DNA of 64,000 bases from Spectribacter acetivorans (lineage in GTDB: Bacteria > Pseudomonadota > Gammaproteobacteria > Nevskiales > Salinisphaeraceae). A program made the position numbers and the translations under genes. The stretch lies in the NCBI RefSeq assembly GCF_031846305.1, contig NZ_JAVRHY010000001.1:248001-312000 (forward strand), in the 5' to 3' direction. Shown here in pieces: positions 1 through 7,970 of this stretch. Under the pieces are notes generated by a model that did no database searches, was not told the origin of the DNA, and saw only the letters and a program-made list of their open reading frames with translations. Every line of letters begins with the position of its first letter. The first letter of the stretch is position 1.

Positions 1-360
1 GCACTGATGCCGCCGGCCACAGCCGCCGCCGTCCACCACAAACTGGGTCTGGGCAAGGTGCTGATCGATGCCGCGGTGGACCTGGTGATCACCAAGCGCT
101 TTCGCCCGCAGCCGGACAGCGACCCGATTCTGGATCGTCGCCTGGCCGCCATCGAACGCGCCGTGCCCGCGATTGCCGGGTGCGTCACGCCGGTGGAGCA
201 GCCGGACCTCGGCGATATCGCGCTTGCAGTGGCGCTGGCCTATCTGGACTTTCGTTTTCCCGATATCGAGTGGCGGGTGGCGCAGCCGGGGCTGGCCCGC
301 TGGGCGGACGAGCTCGGTCAGCGTCCGGCCCTGATGGAGACCCGGCCGCCGACGAGTTAG
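1..360 (+). CDS. Glutathione S-transferase family protein, C-terminal part only
   Basis: The reading frame is open from the first base of the window, so the start and the N-terminal thioredoxin-like domain lie outside it. The visible ~119 residues look like the all-helical C-terminal domain of a bacterial glutathione S-transferase: a helix rich in hydrophobics, then D-L-G-D-I-A-L-A-V-A-L-A-Y-L-D-F-R, the usual 'sxADi' helix region that caps the hydrophobic substrate pocket, and a final W-A-D-E-L-G-Q-R-P-A-L stretch typical of the GST C-terminus. The glutathione-binding half is not visible, so substrate class cannot be judged. The next gene on the same strand also uses glutathione, but 126 bases separate them and no shared transcript is evident. 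Confidence 0.75.
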   Translation, partial: ALMPPATAAAVHHKLGLGKVLIDAAVDLVITKRFRPQPDSDPILDRRLAAIERAVPAIAGCVTPVEQPDLGDIALAVALAYLDFRFPDIEWRVAQPGLARWADELGQRPALMETRPPTS

Positions 361-486
361 CGGCCCGGCGCCGGCCGGTTCGGTCCCGGTCGAACTTGCG
401 CGATCCGCGGTTGCCAAACCGGCGCGCCATAGTAGTCTTGCGCTGCGCGACCGGCCTCTATCCCTTTCCAACAAGGCAAGCACACG

Positions 487-1458
487 ATGGGTTTATTGAT
501 TGACGGCGTCTGGCATGACCAGTGGTACGACACTGATTCCACCGGCGGACGCTTCGAGCGCAATGAAGCGAAATTCCGCAACTGGATCACGGCCGATGGC
601 CGCGCCGGCCCGTCCGGCGAGGGCGGTTTCGCCGCCGAGCCCGGCCGCTATCACCTGTACGTGTCCTGGGCCTGCCCCTGGGCGCACCGCACCCTGATTT
701 ACCGCAAGCTGAAAGGGCTGGAGGACATGATCAGCCTGTCGGTGACCCACTGGTTCATGGGCGAGAAGGGCTGGACCTTCGCCGACGGCCCTGGGGTCAT
801 TCCGGATCCGATCCACCACGCCGATTTCATCCATCAGATCTACCAGGCCGCCGTGCCGGACATGACCGGCCGCTGCACGGTGCCGCTGATCTGGGACAAG
901 CAGCGCAACGCCATCGTCACCAACGAATCCGCCGAGATCATCCGCATGTTCAACTCGGCGTTCGACGGCGTGGGCGCCACCCCGGGAGATTACTGTCCGG
1001 CGGATAAGCGCGACGAGATTGACGAACTCAACAAGCGCATCTACCACACCGTCAACAACGGGGTGTACAAGTCCGGCTTCGCCACCAGCCAGCAGGCCTA
1101 TGAAGAGGCCGTGGAACCGCTGTTCGACACGCTGGATTTTCTCGAGGACCGGCTGTCGCACCAGCGCTACCTCTGCGGCGACGCTATCACCGAGGCCGAC
1201 TGGCGCCTGCTGCCCACCCTGCTGCGCTTCGATCTGGTCTACCACGGCCACTTCAAGTGCAACCGCCGGCGCATCGTCGACTATCCCAATCTATGGGGCT
1301 ACACCCGTGACCTCTACCAGCAGCCCGGCATCGCCGACACCTGCAACTTCGAGCATGCCAAGCGGCACTACTACGAAAGCCACGACACGGTGAACCCGAC
1401 CGGCATCGTGCCGGTGGGGCCGGATGTCGATTTCAACACTTCGCATGGGCGGAGCTGA
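487..1458 (+). CDS. yqjG: Glutathionyl-hydroquinone reductase (Xi-class GST)
   Basis: A 323-residue protein, the normal length for the YqjG/ECM4 family. These enzymes reduce glutathionyl-hydroquinones back to hydroquinones using a catalytic Cys and a second glutathione in the cytosol. The nucleophile is Cys63 in the motif W-A-C-P-W-A-H, the family hallmark; the following G-W-x-F region and the N-terminal G-x-F-x-R segment (G21-R24) also match. The C-terminal helical domain contains E-A-D-W-R-L-L-P-T-L-L-R-F-D, another family signature. ATG start at 487 follows an AAGGCAA stretch. Promoter not recognised. It stands alone, convergent with the DoxX gene. The family assignment is strong; the physiological quinone is unknown. 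Confidence 0.93.
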   Translation: MGLLIDGVWHDQWYDTDSTGGRFERNEAKFRNWITADGRAGPSGEGGFAAEPGRYHLYVSWACPWAHRTLIYRKLKGLEDMISLSVTHWFMGEKGWTFADGPGVIPDPIHHADFIHQIYQAAVPDMTGRCTVPLIWDKQRNAIVTNESAEIIRMFNSAFDGVGATPGDYCPADKRDEIDELNKRIYHTVNNGVYKSGFATSQQAYEEAVEPLFDTLDFLEDRLSHQRYLCGDAITEADWRLLPTLLRFDLVYHGHFKCNRRRIVDYPNLWGYTRDLYQQPGIADTCNFEHAKRHYYESHDTVNPTGIVPVGPDVDFNTSHGRS

Positions 1459-1470
1459 GGCGCACCGCAG

Positions 1471-1585
1471 GAAGATTAATCCGCAGATTACGCTGATTGT
1501 TTGCGAGGTTTTTCCTGTCCGGTTGAAGATATCAAACCTTCCATTCCGAATCTGCGCAATCGGCGTAATCGGCGGATCCTTCTTC
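1471..1585. repeat. Imperfect inverted repeat between convergent genes
   Basis: Two 28-base arms, 1471-1498 and 1558-1585, are inverted copies that agree at 23 of 28 positions; both carry the core ATCCGC-GATTACGC-GATT. The loop is about 59 bases. It lies exactly between the stop codons of two convergent genes. It may act as a bidirectional transcription stop or be a small dispersed (MITE-like) element. Sequences of the type 'ccgcagattacgc' recur in intergenic DNA of many gammaproteobacteria as I recall, but no second copy was found in this window. Confidence 0.6.
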
Positions 1586-1607
1586 TTTTCACGGTCGTAG
1601 GCCCCAC

Positions 1608-2210
1608 TCACACTGCCTGCCGGCCAGCGCCGCGCGCCACCCAATAGTCCACGCTGAGATAGCGGCCGGCCCCGGTGAAGAACAGGCTCAGCAGCATGAT
1701 GAAGTAGGTCGCCGCCATCTGGATGCCGTTGTTGAGGATCACGAACTTGCCCTGCGCGGTCAGCCATTCGTAATCACCGTGCTCCTTGAGGATGGCGCGG
1801 CCGCGCTCGGCGCGTTTGGCGGCCTCCTGTGCATCCTCGCAGTTGAACAGGCAGAACATGGGGTCGGCGATGGTCTGCCAGCCGTGCTCCCAGTGCACGG
1901 CAAAGGCGGCGACCAGCATGGTCGCCATCAGCGGAATCGCCAGCCAGCGCACGGCGAGCCCGATCAGCAGGGCAATGGCGCCGAGCACTTCCGTGGCGGT
2001 GGCCAGAAATGCCATCAACCAGGGAAACGGCAGGCCCAGGCCCCACTCGGGGTTGCCGAACCAGTTCACCGTGCCGTCGAAGTTGTTGACCTTGTTCATG
2101 CCGGCGAGCCAGAACACCGGCGCAAGATAAAGGCGCAGGGCCAGCGGCGCCAGAAAGTCGAATGCGCGGGTCTTGTCCAGCAGGTGCTGGGCTGCAATGA
2201 AAAGCTGCAT
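1608..2210 (-). CDS. DoxX family membrane protein
   Basis: A 200-residue protein with four hydrophobic segments. The first contains L-R-L-Y-L-A-P-V-F-W-L-A-G-M-N-K, the typical DoxX opening ('R..lg..f...G..K'), and the second has A-T-E-V-L-G-A-I-A-L-L-I-G-L, the DoxX 'a.e..gg..l..G' motif. An insertion of about 45 polar residues after the third segment (W-E-H-G-W-Q-T-I-A-D-P region) is longer than in minimal DoxX proteins and is seen in the HvfX-like branch. DoxX proteins are inner-membrane and poorly understood; links to thiosulfate:quinone oxidation, redox defence and copper-peptide maturation are described in the family. It follows the epimerase-like gene by 65 bases on the same strand and may be its downstream neighbour in transcription. 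Confidence 0.85.
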   Translation of the reverse strand: MQLFIAAQHLLDKTRAFDFLAPLALRLYLAPVFWLAGMNKVNNFDGTVNWFGNPEWGLGLPFPWLMAFLATATEVLGAIALLIGLAVRWLAIPLMATMLVAAFAVHWEHGWQTIADPMFCLFNCEDAQEAAKRAERGRAILKEHGDYEWLTAQGKFVILNNGIQMAATYFIMLLSLFFTGAGRYLSVDYWVARGAGRQAV

Positions 2211-2275
2211 GGTCTGCCTGGTGTGGAATCCGGGCCAGATGACCGGGGTGCCCCGGGTTTGCTTGCGGGGCGGAG

Positions 2276-3130
2276 TCAGCCGCGGGCCGGCAAGCTTGCG
2301 TCCAGCCCGCTGTTGAGGTCGGGATAGCGCAGCACCAGCCCCAGATCGTCGCGCAGCCGGTGGTTGTCGAGGCGACGCGATTCGCGCAGGAACGACAGCC
2401 GCATCTCGCTCCAGTCCCGCTCCGCCTCGGCACGGCTGATGGTGGGCGGATCGGGCAGGCCCAGGCGCCGGGCGATGGCTCGGTAGGCGGCACCCATCGG
2501 GGTCGGCTGACCGTCGGCGGCGTTGTAGACGGCCCGGTCCGGGCCGCGTTCGGCGGCGGCGATGGCGGCGGCAGCCAGATCATCGATGTGGATGCGATTG
2601 GTCCAGGGACTGTCGGCGTCGTCCAGCACCGGTTCGCCGCGACGTACCCGTTCGATCGGCAGCCGGCCGGGTCCGTAGATGCCGGGCGCGCGCAGGATGA
2701 CCACGGCACCGGGCCAGTCGGCCAGCCGACGCTCGGCGGCTGCGCGGCGGCGGGCGCGGTCGGTGATCGGGTTCAGCGGCCGGTCCTCGGTGACCCAGTC
2801 GCCGCCGCAGTCGCCGTACACGCCGCTGGTGCCGATGTAGATCAGCCGACGGGGCGGCCGGTGGGCGTAGGCGGCCAGGACGGCGGCCATCCGCGGATCG
2901 TCGTCGCCGGTTCTCGGGGGCGGGGCGAAATGGAACAGCAGGTCAGCATCGGGCAGATCGGGGTCGGGCTGGTCGAGGTCGACCGCCTGTGCCGCGATCG
3001 CGCTTCGGGCAAGGCGATCGGCACTCTCGGCGCTGCGCACGATGCCGGTGGCATCCCAGCCGCGGTCGGCGGCCAGCCGGGCGACTCGCTGCCCGGTGTC
3101 GCCGCAGCCGATGATCACGGCGCGGGTCAC
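2276..3130 (-). CDS. NAD(P)-dependent epimerase/dehydratase-like (YeeZ-type SDR)
   Basis: A 284-residue extended short-chain dehydrogenase. The N-terminus V-I-I-G-C-G-D-T-G is the Rossmann G-x-G-x-x-G loop, L-I-Y-I-G-T-S-G-V-Y-G-D carries the Ser/Tyr region, and R-A-P-G-I-Y-G-P-G-R and N-R-I-H-I-D-D-L are standard epimerase signatures. It resembles the YeeZ/'NAD(P)H-binding' subgroup that lacks a proven substrate. I place the start at GTG 3130, five bases after the hemY stop, because the Rossmann strand begins there; an in-frame extension upstream would only read through hemY in another frame. It is the last member of the algZR-hemCDXY block and probably co-transcribed. Function in haem synthesis is not implied. 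Confidence 0.82.
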   Translation of the reverse strand: MTRAVIIGCGDTGQRVARLAADRGWDATGIVRSAESADRLARSAIAAQAVDLDQPDPDLPDADLLFHFAPPPRTGDDDPRMAAVLAAYAHRPPRRLIYIGTSGVYGDCGGDWVTEDRPLNPITDRARRRAAAERRLADWPGAVVILRAPGIYGPGRLPIERVRRGEPVLDDADSPWTNRIHIDDLAAAAIAAAERGPDRAVYNAADGQPTPMGAAYRAIARRLGLPDPPTISRAEAERDWSEMRLSFLRESRRLDNHRLRDDLGLVLRYPDLNSGLDASLPARG

Positions 3131-3135
3131 GGTGG

Positions 3136-4323
3136 CTATCGGGGGTTGTCCAGTACGGCTTCCAGCCCCTGACGGAACGCCTGGCGGGCTTCCTCGTCCT
3201 GGTCGATTTCCTCGAACAGCCGGCCGAGTTCCAGCAGCGCCGACGGCCGGTTGACCCCGCGCAGGCTGTTTTCCAGGTAACTGCGTGCTCGGCCCCAGAG
3301 CCGGTTGCGCAGACACAGACGGCCGGCCACCAGCAGCAGTTCCGGCTCCTCGCCATACTGCTTGAGCCAGGCTTCCACCGTGGCCAGCTGGGCCGTGCGG
3401 TTGTCGCTGGCGATATCGCCGAATGCCAGCGCCAGCCCCGCATCCCACTGGGTGCGCAGGGTGGCGCGGATCAGGTCGGCGGCGGCCACCGGCGCGCCGG
3501 CTTCGATCAGCTTGCGCACGTACACCAGTTGCACCGCGGGATTGCGCCGCAGGTCGCGCGGAACCCGTTTCCAGGTGTCCGGCAGCGTGTCGGCATTGGC
3601 CTCGGCCTGGCGCACCAGATCGGTCCAGGCGCGGATGGAGAGGTCGCGGCGTTTGTCCTCCCCGAGTAGTTGCTGCTTGCGCAGCACGGGCAGCAACTCG
3701 CGCACCTGGGCCCAGTCGCCCATGTGTTCGCTCAGCCGGGCCAGCAGCACCAGGCCGTGACCGTGAGTGGGCTCGATCTCCCGCAGCCGGGTCAGCGTGG
3801 CCAGGGCTTCGGCATCCTGGCCCTGCTCCATCTGCAGTTCGGCCTGGGTCAGCAGGATCGCCAGCTCGGAGCTGCCGCGCCGGGCGGCGGCCTGTTCCAG
3901 ATAGCGGTCACGCCGGTCGGGTGCCTGCAGGTGCTGGGCGCATCGCGCCGCGCCGAGATAGTTGAGGGTCGGGTTGTCCTGGCGTTCGGCCAGCTTCGCG
4001 AGTTCGTTCTCGGCGTCGGCCCAGCGGCCCTCGAACAGCTTGAGCAGGCCCTGGTAGAGCGACCGGCGGGCCTTGCGTTCGCCGCGCCGGGCCAGCAACT
4101 CGCGCAGGTTACGGGGCAGCAGGGCACCGGTGACCGCCAGCCGCCACAGCAGCAGCGCGGTATAAAGACCGGCCACCAGCACCGCCAGGAAGAAGAACAG
4201 CGAAGTTTCCAGGCGCCAGTCCGCGTAGGCGATCTGCACGTAGCCGTTGTGTTCGCGGAATACCAGCGCCAGCCCGACGCCGGCGACCAGGAAGATGAAG
4301 AAGAACAGCAGCAGGCGTCGCAT
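3136..4323 (-). CDS. hemY: HemY: tetratricopeptide membrane protein of the haem operon
   Basis: A 395-residue protein with two N-terminal membrane segments (about residues 1-22 and 40-62), a basic stretch (R-R-G-E-R-K-A-R-R) and then helical TPR-like repeats to the C-terminus. This is the gammaproteobacterial HemY of the hemCDXY operon (HemY_N domain), not the Bacillus protoporphyrinogen oxidase of the same name. Its exact role is unresolved; a scaffold for late haem enzymes is the usual suggestion. The ATG immediately follows the hemX stop codon with no spacer, so translation is probably coupled. Confidence 0.93.
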   Translation of the reverse strand: MRRLLLFFFIFLVAGVGLALVFREHNGYVQIAYADWRLETSLFFFLAVLVAGLYTALLLWRLAVTGALLPRNLRELLARRGERKARRSLYQGLLKLFEGRWADAENELAKLAERQDNPTLNYLGAARCAQHLQAPDRRDRYLEQAAARRGSSELAILLTQAELQMEQGQDAEALATLTRLREIEPTHGHGLVLLARLSEHMGDWAQVRELLPVLRKQQLLGEDKRRDLSIRAWTDLVRQAEANADTLPDTWKRVPRDLRRNPAVQLVYVRKLIEAGAPVAAADLIRATLRTQWDAGLALAFGDIASDNRTAQLATVEAWLKQYGEEPELLLVAGRLCLRNRLWGRARSYLENSLRGVNRPSALLELGRLFEEIDQDEEARQAFRQGLEAVLDNPR

Positions 4324-5532
4324 TTATTCGCTGCCGTTGTTGCCGGACGGGTTCTGGTCCGGGTTGCCGCTCAGCCGCTTCTGGGCCTGCTCGCGAAGGA
4401 AGGCGCGCATGGCCACCAGGCTGTCGCTGATGTCGGGTGCCTGCCAGTCGATGCCGGCCTTGCTGATGCCGTTGAGCTGTTCCAGCACGCCGGCGACCCC
4501 CGCGGCATCGGTATCGAAATAGGTCTTGAGCCACTGCCGGGCGCTATCCAGGTTGCTGCGATACACCTCGCCCTGGCGCTGCAGCAGCGCCAGCCGCGCG
4601 GACTGCAGCTTCAGCGTCAGGTTCTGGTACAGGAAATAGGCCTCGTCGGGCGGCATCAGCGGCTGATGCGGCTCGTCGCTGCGTCGGATGGTGAACATGC
4701 CCTCCAGTGCGGTGCCCAGCGAATCCACGAAGTGCTGCCAGCCGGGGGCGTCGATGAGCGTGTCGGGGTCGGGTGTCTCGGCGTCGTAATTGGCCGACAT
4801 CTCGGATTTCAGGGTCAGATCCGGCACCTGCTCCACCAGGCTGGACAGGGTTAGTGCCATGCCCTCGATATCCGGATCGGGCAGCGCGTTGAGCGCGGCG
4901 ATTTCGTCCACCACCTGCTCGCGAATCTCGAACAGCCGCGGATCGCCGAGATTGCCGATGTGACGGCTGGCCAGTTCCAGCGCGCGGCGGGCGCCGCCGG
5001 CGTCGCGATGCAGCAACAGGCGTTCGTTGGCGGCGGCCAACAGACTTTCGATTTCCAGCAGCTTCCAGCGCCGGGTGCCGCCCTCGACGCGCTCAACCAG
5101 TTCGCCCATCTGCACCCGGGTATCGTCCAGCCCCTGTTGCAGGTCGGCGATCTCGTCGCCCTGCGAAGTGACCGATCCGGTGGTGTCCTCGAGCTGCGAC
5201 GACAGATTCCGCAGGCGCGGCATCAGATCGTCCTGGACGGTGGTTTCCAGGCTCTGCTCCACCGTGGCCATGCGGTCGTCGAGTTCGTCGGCCCGCTGAT
5301 CGCCCAGCCAGGCGAGTCCGGCCACGCCGGCCACCGCCGCCAGGGCCAGCAGCAGGGCGAGTACGGCCAGTACCGCGGCAGCCCGGCCGCCGCGGCGTGG
5401 TTTGTCGGAGGCCGGCACGGCGGCGGTTTCCGCCGTTTCGGTCTCGGCGTTGTCGTCCGTGGTTTCGGTCGGCTCGGCGTCGGCCGTATCCGCCTCGCGG
5501 GCCGGTTCCTCCGGTCGTTGGGACTCGGTCAT
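4324..5532 (-). CDS. hemX: HemX: uroporphyrinogen-III C-methyltransferase-like protein of the haem operon
   Basis: A 402-residue protein. Residues 1-50 are acidic and Thr/Glu-rich and cytoplasmic, then one membrane anchor (A-A-A-V-L-A-V-L-A-L-L-L-A-L-A), then a coiled coil (D-E-L-D-D-R-M-A-T-V-E-Q-S-L) and a helical domain with W-K-L-L-E-I-E-S-L-L-A-A-A-N, the conserved HemX core. Despite the database name it has no methyltransferase fold. ATG 5532 was chosen over an in-frame upstream Met because hemD ends at 5537, leaving four bases. Stop codon abuts the hemY start. Role unknown; conserved position suggests a membrane partner for haem-pathway enzymes. Confidence 0.92.
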   Translation of the reverse strand: MTESQRPEEPAREADTADAEPTETTDDNAETETAETAAVPASDKPRRGGRAAAVLAVLALLLALAAVAGVAGLAWLGDQRADELDDRMATVEQSLETTVQDDLMPRLRNLSSQLEDTTGSVTSQGDEIADLQQGLDDTRVQMGELVERVEGGTRRWKLLEIESLLAAANERLLLHRDAGGARRALELASRHIGNLGDPRLFEIREQVVDEIAALNALPDPDIEGMALTLSSLVEQVPDLTLKSEMSANYDAETPDPDTLIDAPGWQHFVDSLGTALEGMFTIRRSDEPHQPLMPPDEAYFLYQNLTLKLQSARLALLQRQGEVYRSNLDSARQWLKTYFDTDAAGVAGVLEQLNGISKAGIDWQAPDISDSLVAMRAFLREQAQKRLSGNPDQNPSGNNGSE

Positions 5533-5536
5533 GTGT

Positions 5537-6319
5537 TTATGCGCTCCCCCGGCCGATTCCGTGGCCTGCGGCCGGGCAGCGCGCAAGCGTCTCCAGAATG
5601 GCGGCGTCGTCCATGCGCGGCGGCCGCAGCGGCATGGTGTTGAAACCCAGATCTTGTGCCCGTTTTAACACACGCTCACTCGGCACCACCAGTTGGCGGG
5701 CGCGCAGGTCCGGCCACAGTGCGGCCGGCGTGATGGCGGCGAGATGGGTCAGTGCCTCGCCGCTGGTGATGACCAGGACATCGGCCTCCGCCACCAGCGC
5801 CTGCAGCCGCGGCCGCGATGGGGTTACCGGCTGCCGGCGATAGACCGCCACTTTGCCGACCTCGGCGCCGCGCTGTTCGAGCGTGTCGGCGAGGGTAGTC
5901 CGGCCGCCCTCGCCGCCGATGATCATCACGCGCCGGCCGGCGGGATTGTCGAAGCGGGACAGGGCGAGCAGACCCTCGCTGGTGGTATCCACGGTCGGAG
6001 CCAGCACCTTGCGGCCGGTAGCGGCGCGCAGCGCCGCGGCCGTGGCGGCGCCCACCGCCGCAAGCTGCCCGGTCGGCCGGAAATCCGGCCGCAGGCGCCA
6101 GGCCCCTGCCACCGCATTGGCGCTGGTGAAGATCAGGTCATCGGCCCCGGCGGCGCTGTTGAGGCCGCGGTCCGAGCCGGCGGGATCGGTGGGGGCTTCG
6201 ATCGCCAGCAGCGGTTGGCGCAGGGCGTGGCCGCCGGCGGCCTCGATGGCATCACACAACGCCTCGGCCTGGGCGACCGGGCGGGTGACCCATACGCGCA
6301 GGCCGGACAGCCGGTTCAC
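5537..6319 (-). CDS. hemD: Uroporphyrinogen-III synthase
   Basis: A 260-residue HemD, which closes hydroxymethylbilane with inversion of ring D to give uroporphyrinogen III. HemD is poorly conserved; support comes from L-R-V-W-V-T-R-P at the N-terminus, D-D-L-I-F-T-S-A-N-A-V, the V-G-A-A-T-A-A-A-L hinge, V-M-I-I-G-G-E-G-G-R and V-L-V-I-T-S-G-E-A-L in the second lobe, and from position directly after hemC. The start is GTG at 6319, overlapping the hemC stop (GTGA), which argues for translational coupling. The last ~10 residues after L-E-T-L-A are Gly/Ala/His-rich and probably disordered. Confidence 0.92.
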   Translation of the reverse strand: MNRLSGLRVWVTRPVAQAEALCDAIEAAGGHALRQPLLAIEAPTDPAGSDRGLNSAAGADDLIFTSANAVAGAWRLRPDFRPTGQLAAVGAATAAALRAATGRKVLAPTVDTTSEGLLALSRFDNPAGRRVMIIGGEGGRTTLADTLEQRGAEVGKVAVYRRQPVTPSRPRLQALVAEADVLVITSGEALTHLAAITPAALWPDLRARQLVVPSERVLKRAQDLGFNTMPLRPPRMDDAAILETLARCPAAGHGIGRGSA

Positions 6320-7245
6320 AGCGCAGCGAGAATCCGGTCGGCCCCGGCCGCCAGCAGGCGTTCGGCCAGCGCGGTGCCAAGGGCCGCGGCCTCTTCGGCC
6401 GGGCCGGTGGTTTCGTCGGCCACTAGCTGGCTGCCGTCGGGGGCGCCGACGCAGGCCCGCAGGCGGAGTTGACCGGCGTCCAGTTCGGCGAAGGCCGCGA
6501 TCGGCAGGTGACAACTGCCGGCTAGGCGGGCATTGACCGCCCGTTCGGCGGTGACACGCACGTGGGTGTCCACGTCATTGAGCGCGGCGACCGCCTCGGC
6601 GGCCGCGGTGTCGCCGGCGCGGAGCTCGATGCCCATCACGCCCTGACCGATGGCCGGCAGGCAGACCTCCGGCGGTATCTGCTGGCGGATGCGGTCGGCC
6701 AGACCCAGCCGTTCGAGGCCGGCACAGGCGAGCACGATGGCGTCGAACTCGCCGGCATCGAGTTTGCCCAGCCGCGTCCCAACATTGCCGCGCAGACTGT
6801 CGACCTCGAGATCGGGACGCAGGTGCTTGAGCTGGGCCGCGCGGCGCAGGCTCGAGGTACCCAGCCGGGCGCCGGCCGGCAGGTCGCCGGGGCTGTCGAA
6901 ACGGTTGGACACGAACGCATCGAACGGGCTGCCGCCGGCCAGCACCACCGGCAGGTCGAATTCGGGTTCCAGTTCCGCCGGGACATCCTTCATGGAATGC
7001 ACCGCGATGTCGGCCTCGTCGGCCAGAAGCGCCTGCTCCAGTTCCTTGAGGAACAGGCCCTTGCCGCCGATCGCCGACAGCGGCCGGTCGGTGATGCGGT
7101 CGCCGCGGGTGGATAGCGGCACCAGCGAAATGGTCATCGCGGGGTGCGCGGCCTGTAGCCGCTGCTGCACATCCCGGGCCTGCCACATGGCGAGCTCGCT
7201 CTTGCGGGTGGCGATGCGCAGGCGCGCGGTGGGGGTGTCGGTCAT
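6316..7245 (-). CDS. hemC: Hydroxymethylbilane synthase (porphobilinogen deaminase)
   Basis: A 309-residue enzyme that polymerises four porphobilinogens into hydroxymethylbilane. Clear signatures: R-I-A-T-R-K-S-E-L-A-M-W-Q at the N-terminus, H-S-M-K-D-V-P, R-G-N-V-G-T-R-L-x-K-L, and the dipyrromethane-cofactor cysteine Cys245 in G-S-C-H-L-P-I-A. Length is standard. The ATG overlaps the stop of algR by four bases (ATGA). This overlap ties haem-precursor synthesis to the two-component genes upstream. No promoter of its own is visible. Confidence 0.97.
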   Translation of the reverse strand: MTDTPTARLRIATRKSELAMWQARDVQQRLQAAHPAMTISLVPLSTRGDRITDRPLSAIGGKGLFLKELEQALLADEADIAVHSMKDVPAELEPEFDLPVVLAGGSPFDAFVSNRFDSPGDLPAGARLGTSSLRRAAQLKHLRPDLEVDSLRGNVGTRLGKLDAGEFDAIVLACAGLERLGLADRIRQQIPPEVCLPAIGQGVMGIELRAGDTAAAEAVAALNDVDTHVRVTAERAVNARLAGSCHLPIAAFAELDAGQLRLRACVGAPDGSQLVADETTGPAEEAAALGTALAERLLAAGADRILAAL

Positions 7246-7970
7246 TGATCCTGTTCCAGCAGTTGCCTGACGTCGCCGAGCCGCCGGCGGCTGACCGGCA
7301 CCGGCATCGCCAGATGCCGCAGCAGTAGCTCCGGGCCCTCGGGGCCGCGGCGCAGGGCCTGAATGTGGTCCCGGGCGGCCAGCGCCTTGCGGTGCACCCG
7401 AATGAAGCCCGGGCCCAGGGTGTCTTCCAGCGAACGCAGCGATTCCTCGATCAGCAGTTGGCCGTGCAGATGGTGCACGGTGACGTACTTGTCCTCGGCG
7501 ATGAAGCAGACGATGTCGTCCACCGCCACGCGAGCGAGACCGTCACGGTCCTGCCCGTGCACGTATCGGCGTTCACCGGCGGCCGGCATGGTACCGGAAT
7601 GCATCTGTGCGCGGCTGGGCTGGCGTGCGCGCATCAGCGCCGCCGCCAGCCGGTCGCGGCGGACCGGCTTGAGCAGATAGCCGGCGGCGCGGGTGTCGTG
7701 GGCCGACAGGGCGTGCTGATCGTGCGCCGTGGTGAAGATCACCGCCGGGGGCATCGGCTGCTCGGCCAGCGTGCGCGCCACCTGCAGACCGTCCATGCCG
7801 GGCATGTGGATGTCCAGAAGCACGACATCCGGCTGGTGGTGCTCGACCGCGTCCAGGGCGGCCTGGCCGTCGGCGGCTTCGCCGGCGACCTCCCAGCCGG
7901 GCAGTTCGGCCACCATCTGCGCCAGACGCTGCCGCGCCAGCGGCTCGTCATCCACGATCAGGAGCTTCAC
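7242..7970 (-). CDS. algR: LytTR-family response regulator (AlgR-like)
   Basis: A 242-residue regulator: receiver domain (residues 1-~120) with the acidic pair D7-D8, phospho-acceptor Asp53 in L-L-D-I-H-M-P-G-M-D-G and the conserved Lys of L-K-P-V; then a LytTR DNA-binding domain (about 145-240) with D-D-I-V-C-F-I-A-E-D-K-Y-V-T-V and F-I-R-V-H-R-K-A-L. In Pseudomonas, AlgR regulates alginate, type IV pili and virulence genes, and is adjacent to hemC as here. Targets in this organism are unknown. It overlaps the kinase gene upstream and hemC downstream by four bases each. Confidence 0.93.
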   Translation of the reverse strand: MKLLIVDDEPLARQRLAQMVAELPGWEVAGEAADGQAALDAVEHHQPDVVLLDIHMPGMDGLQVARTLAEQPMPPAVIFTTAHDQHALSAHDTRAAGYLLKPVRRDRLAAALMRARQPSRAQMHSGTMPAAGERRYVHGQDRDGLARVAVDDIVCFIAEDKYVTVHHLHGQLLIEESLRSLEDTLGPGFIRVHRKALAARDHIQALRRGPEGPELLLRHLAMPVPVSRRRLGDVRQLLEQDQ

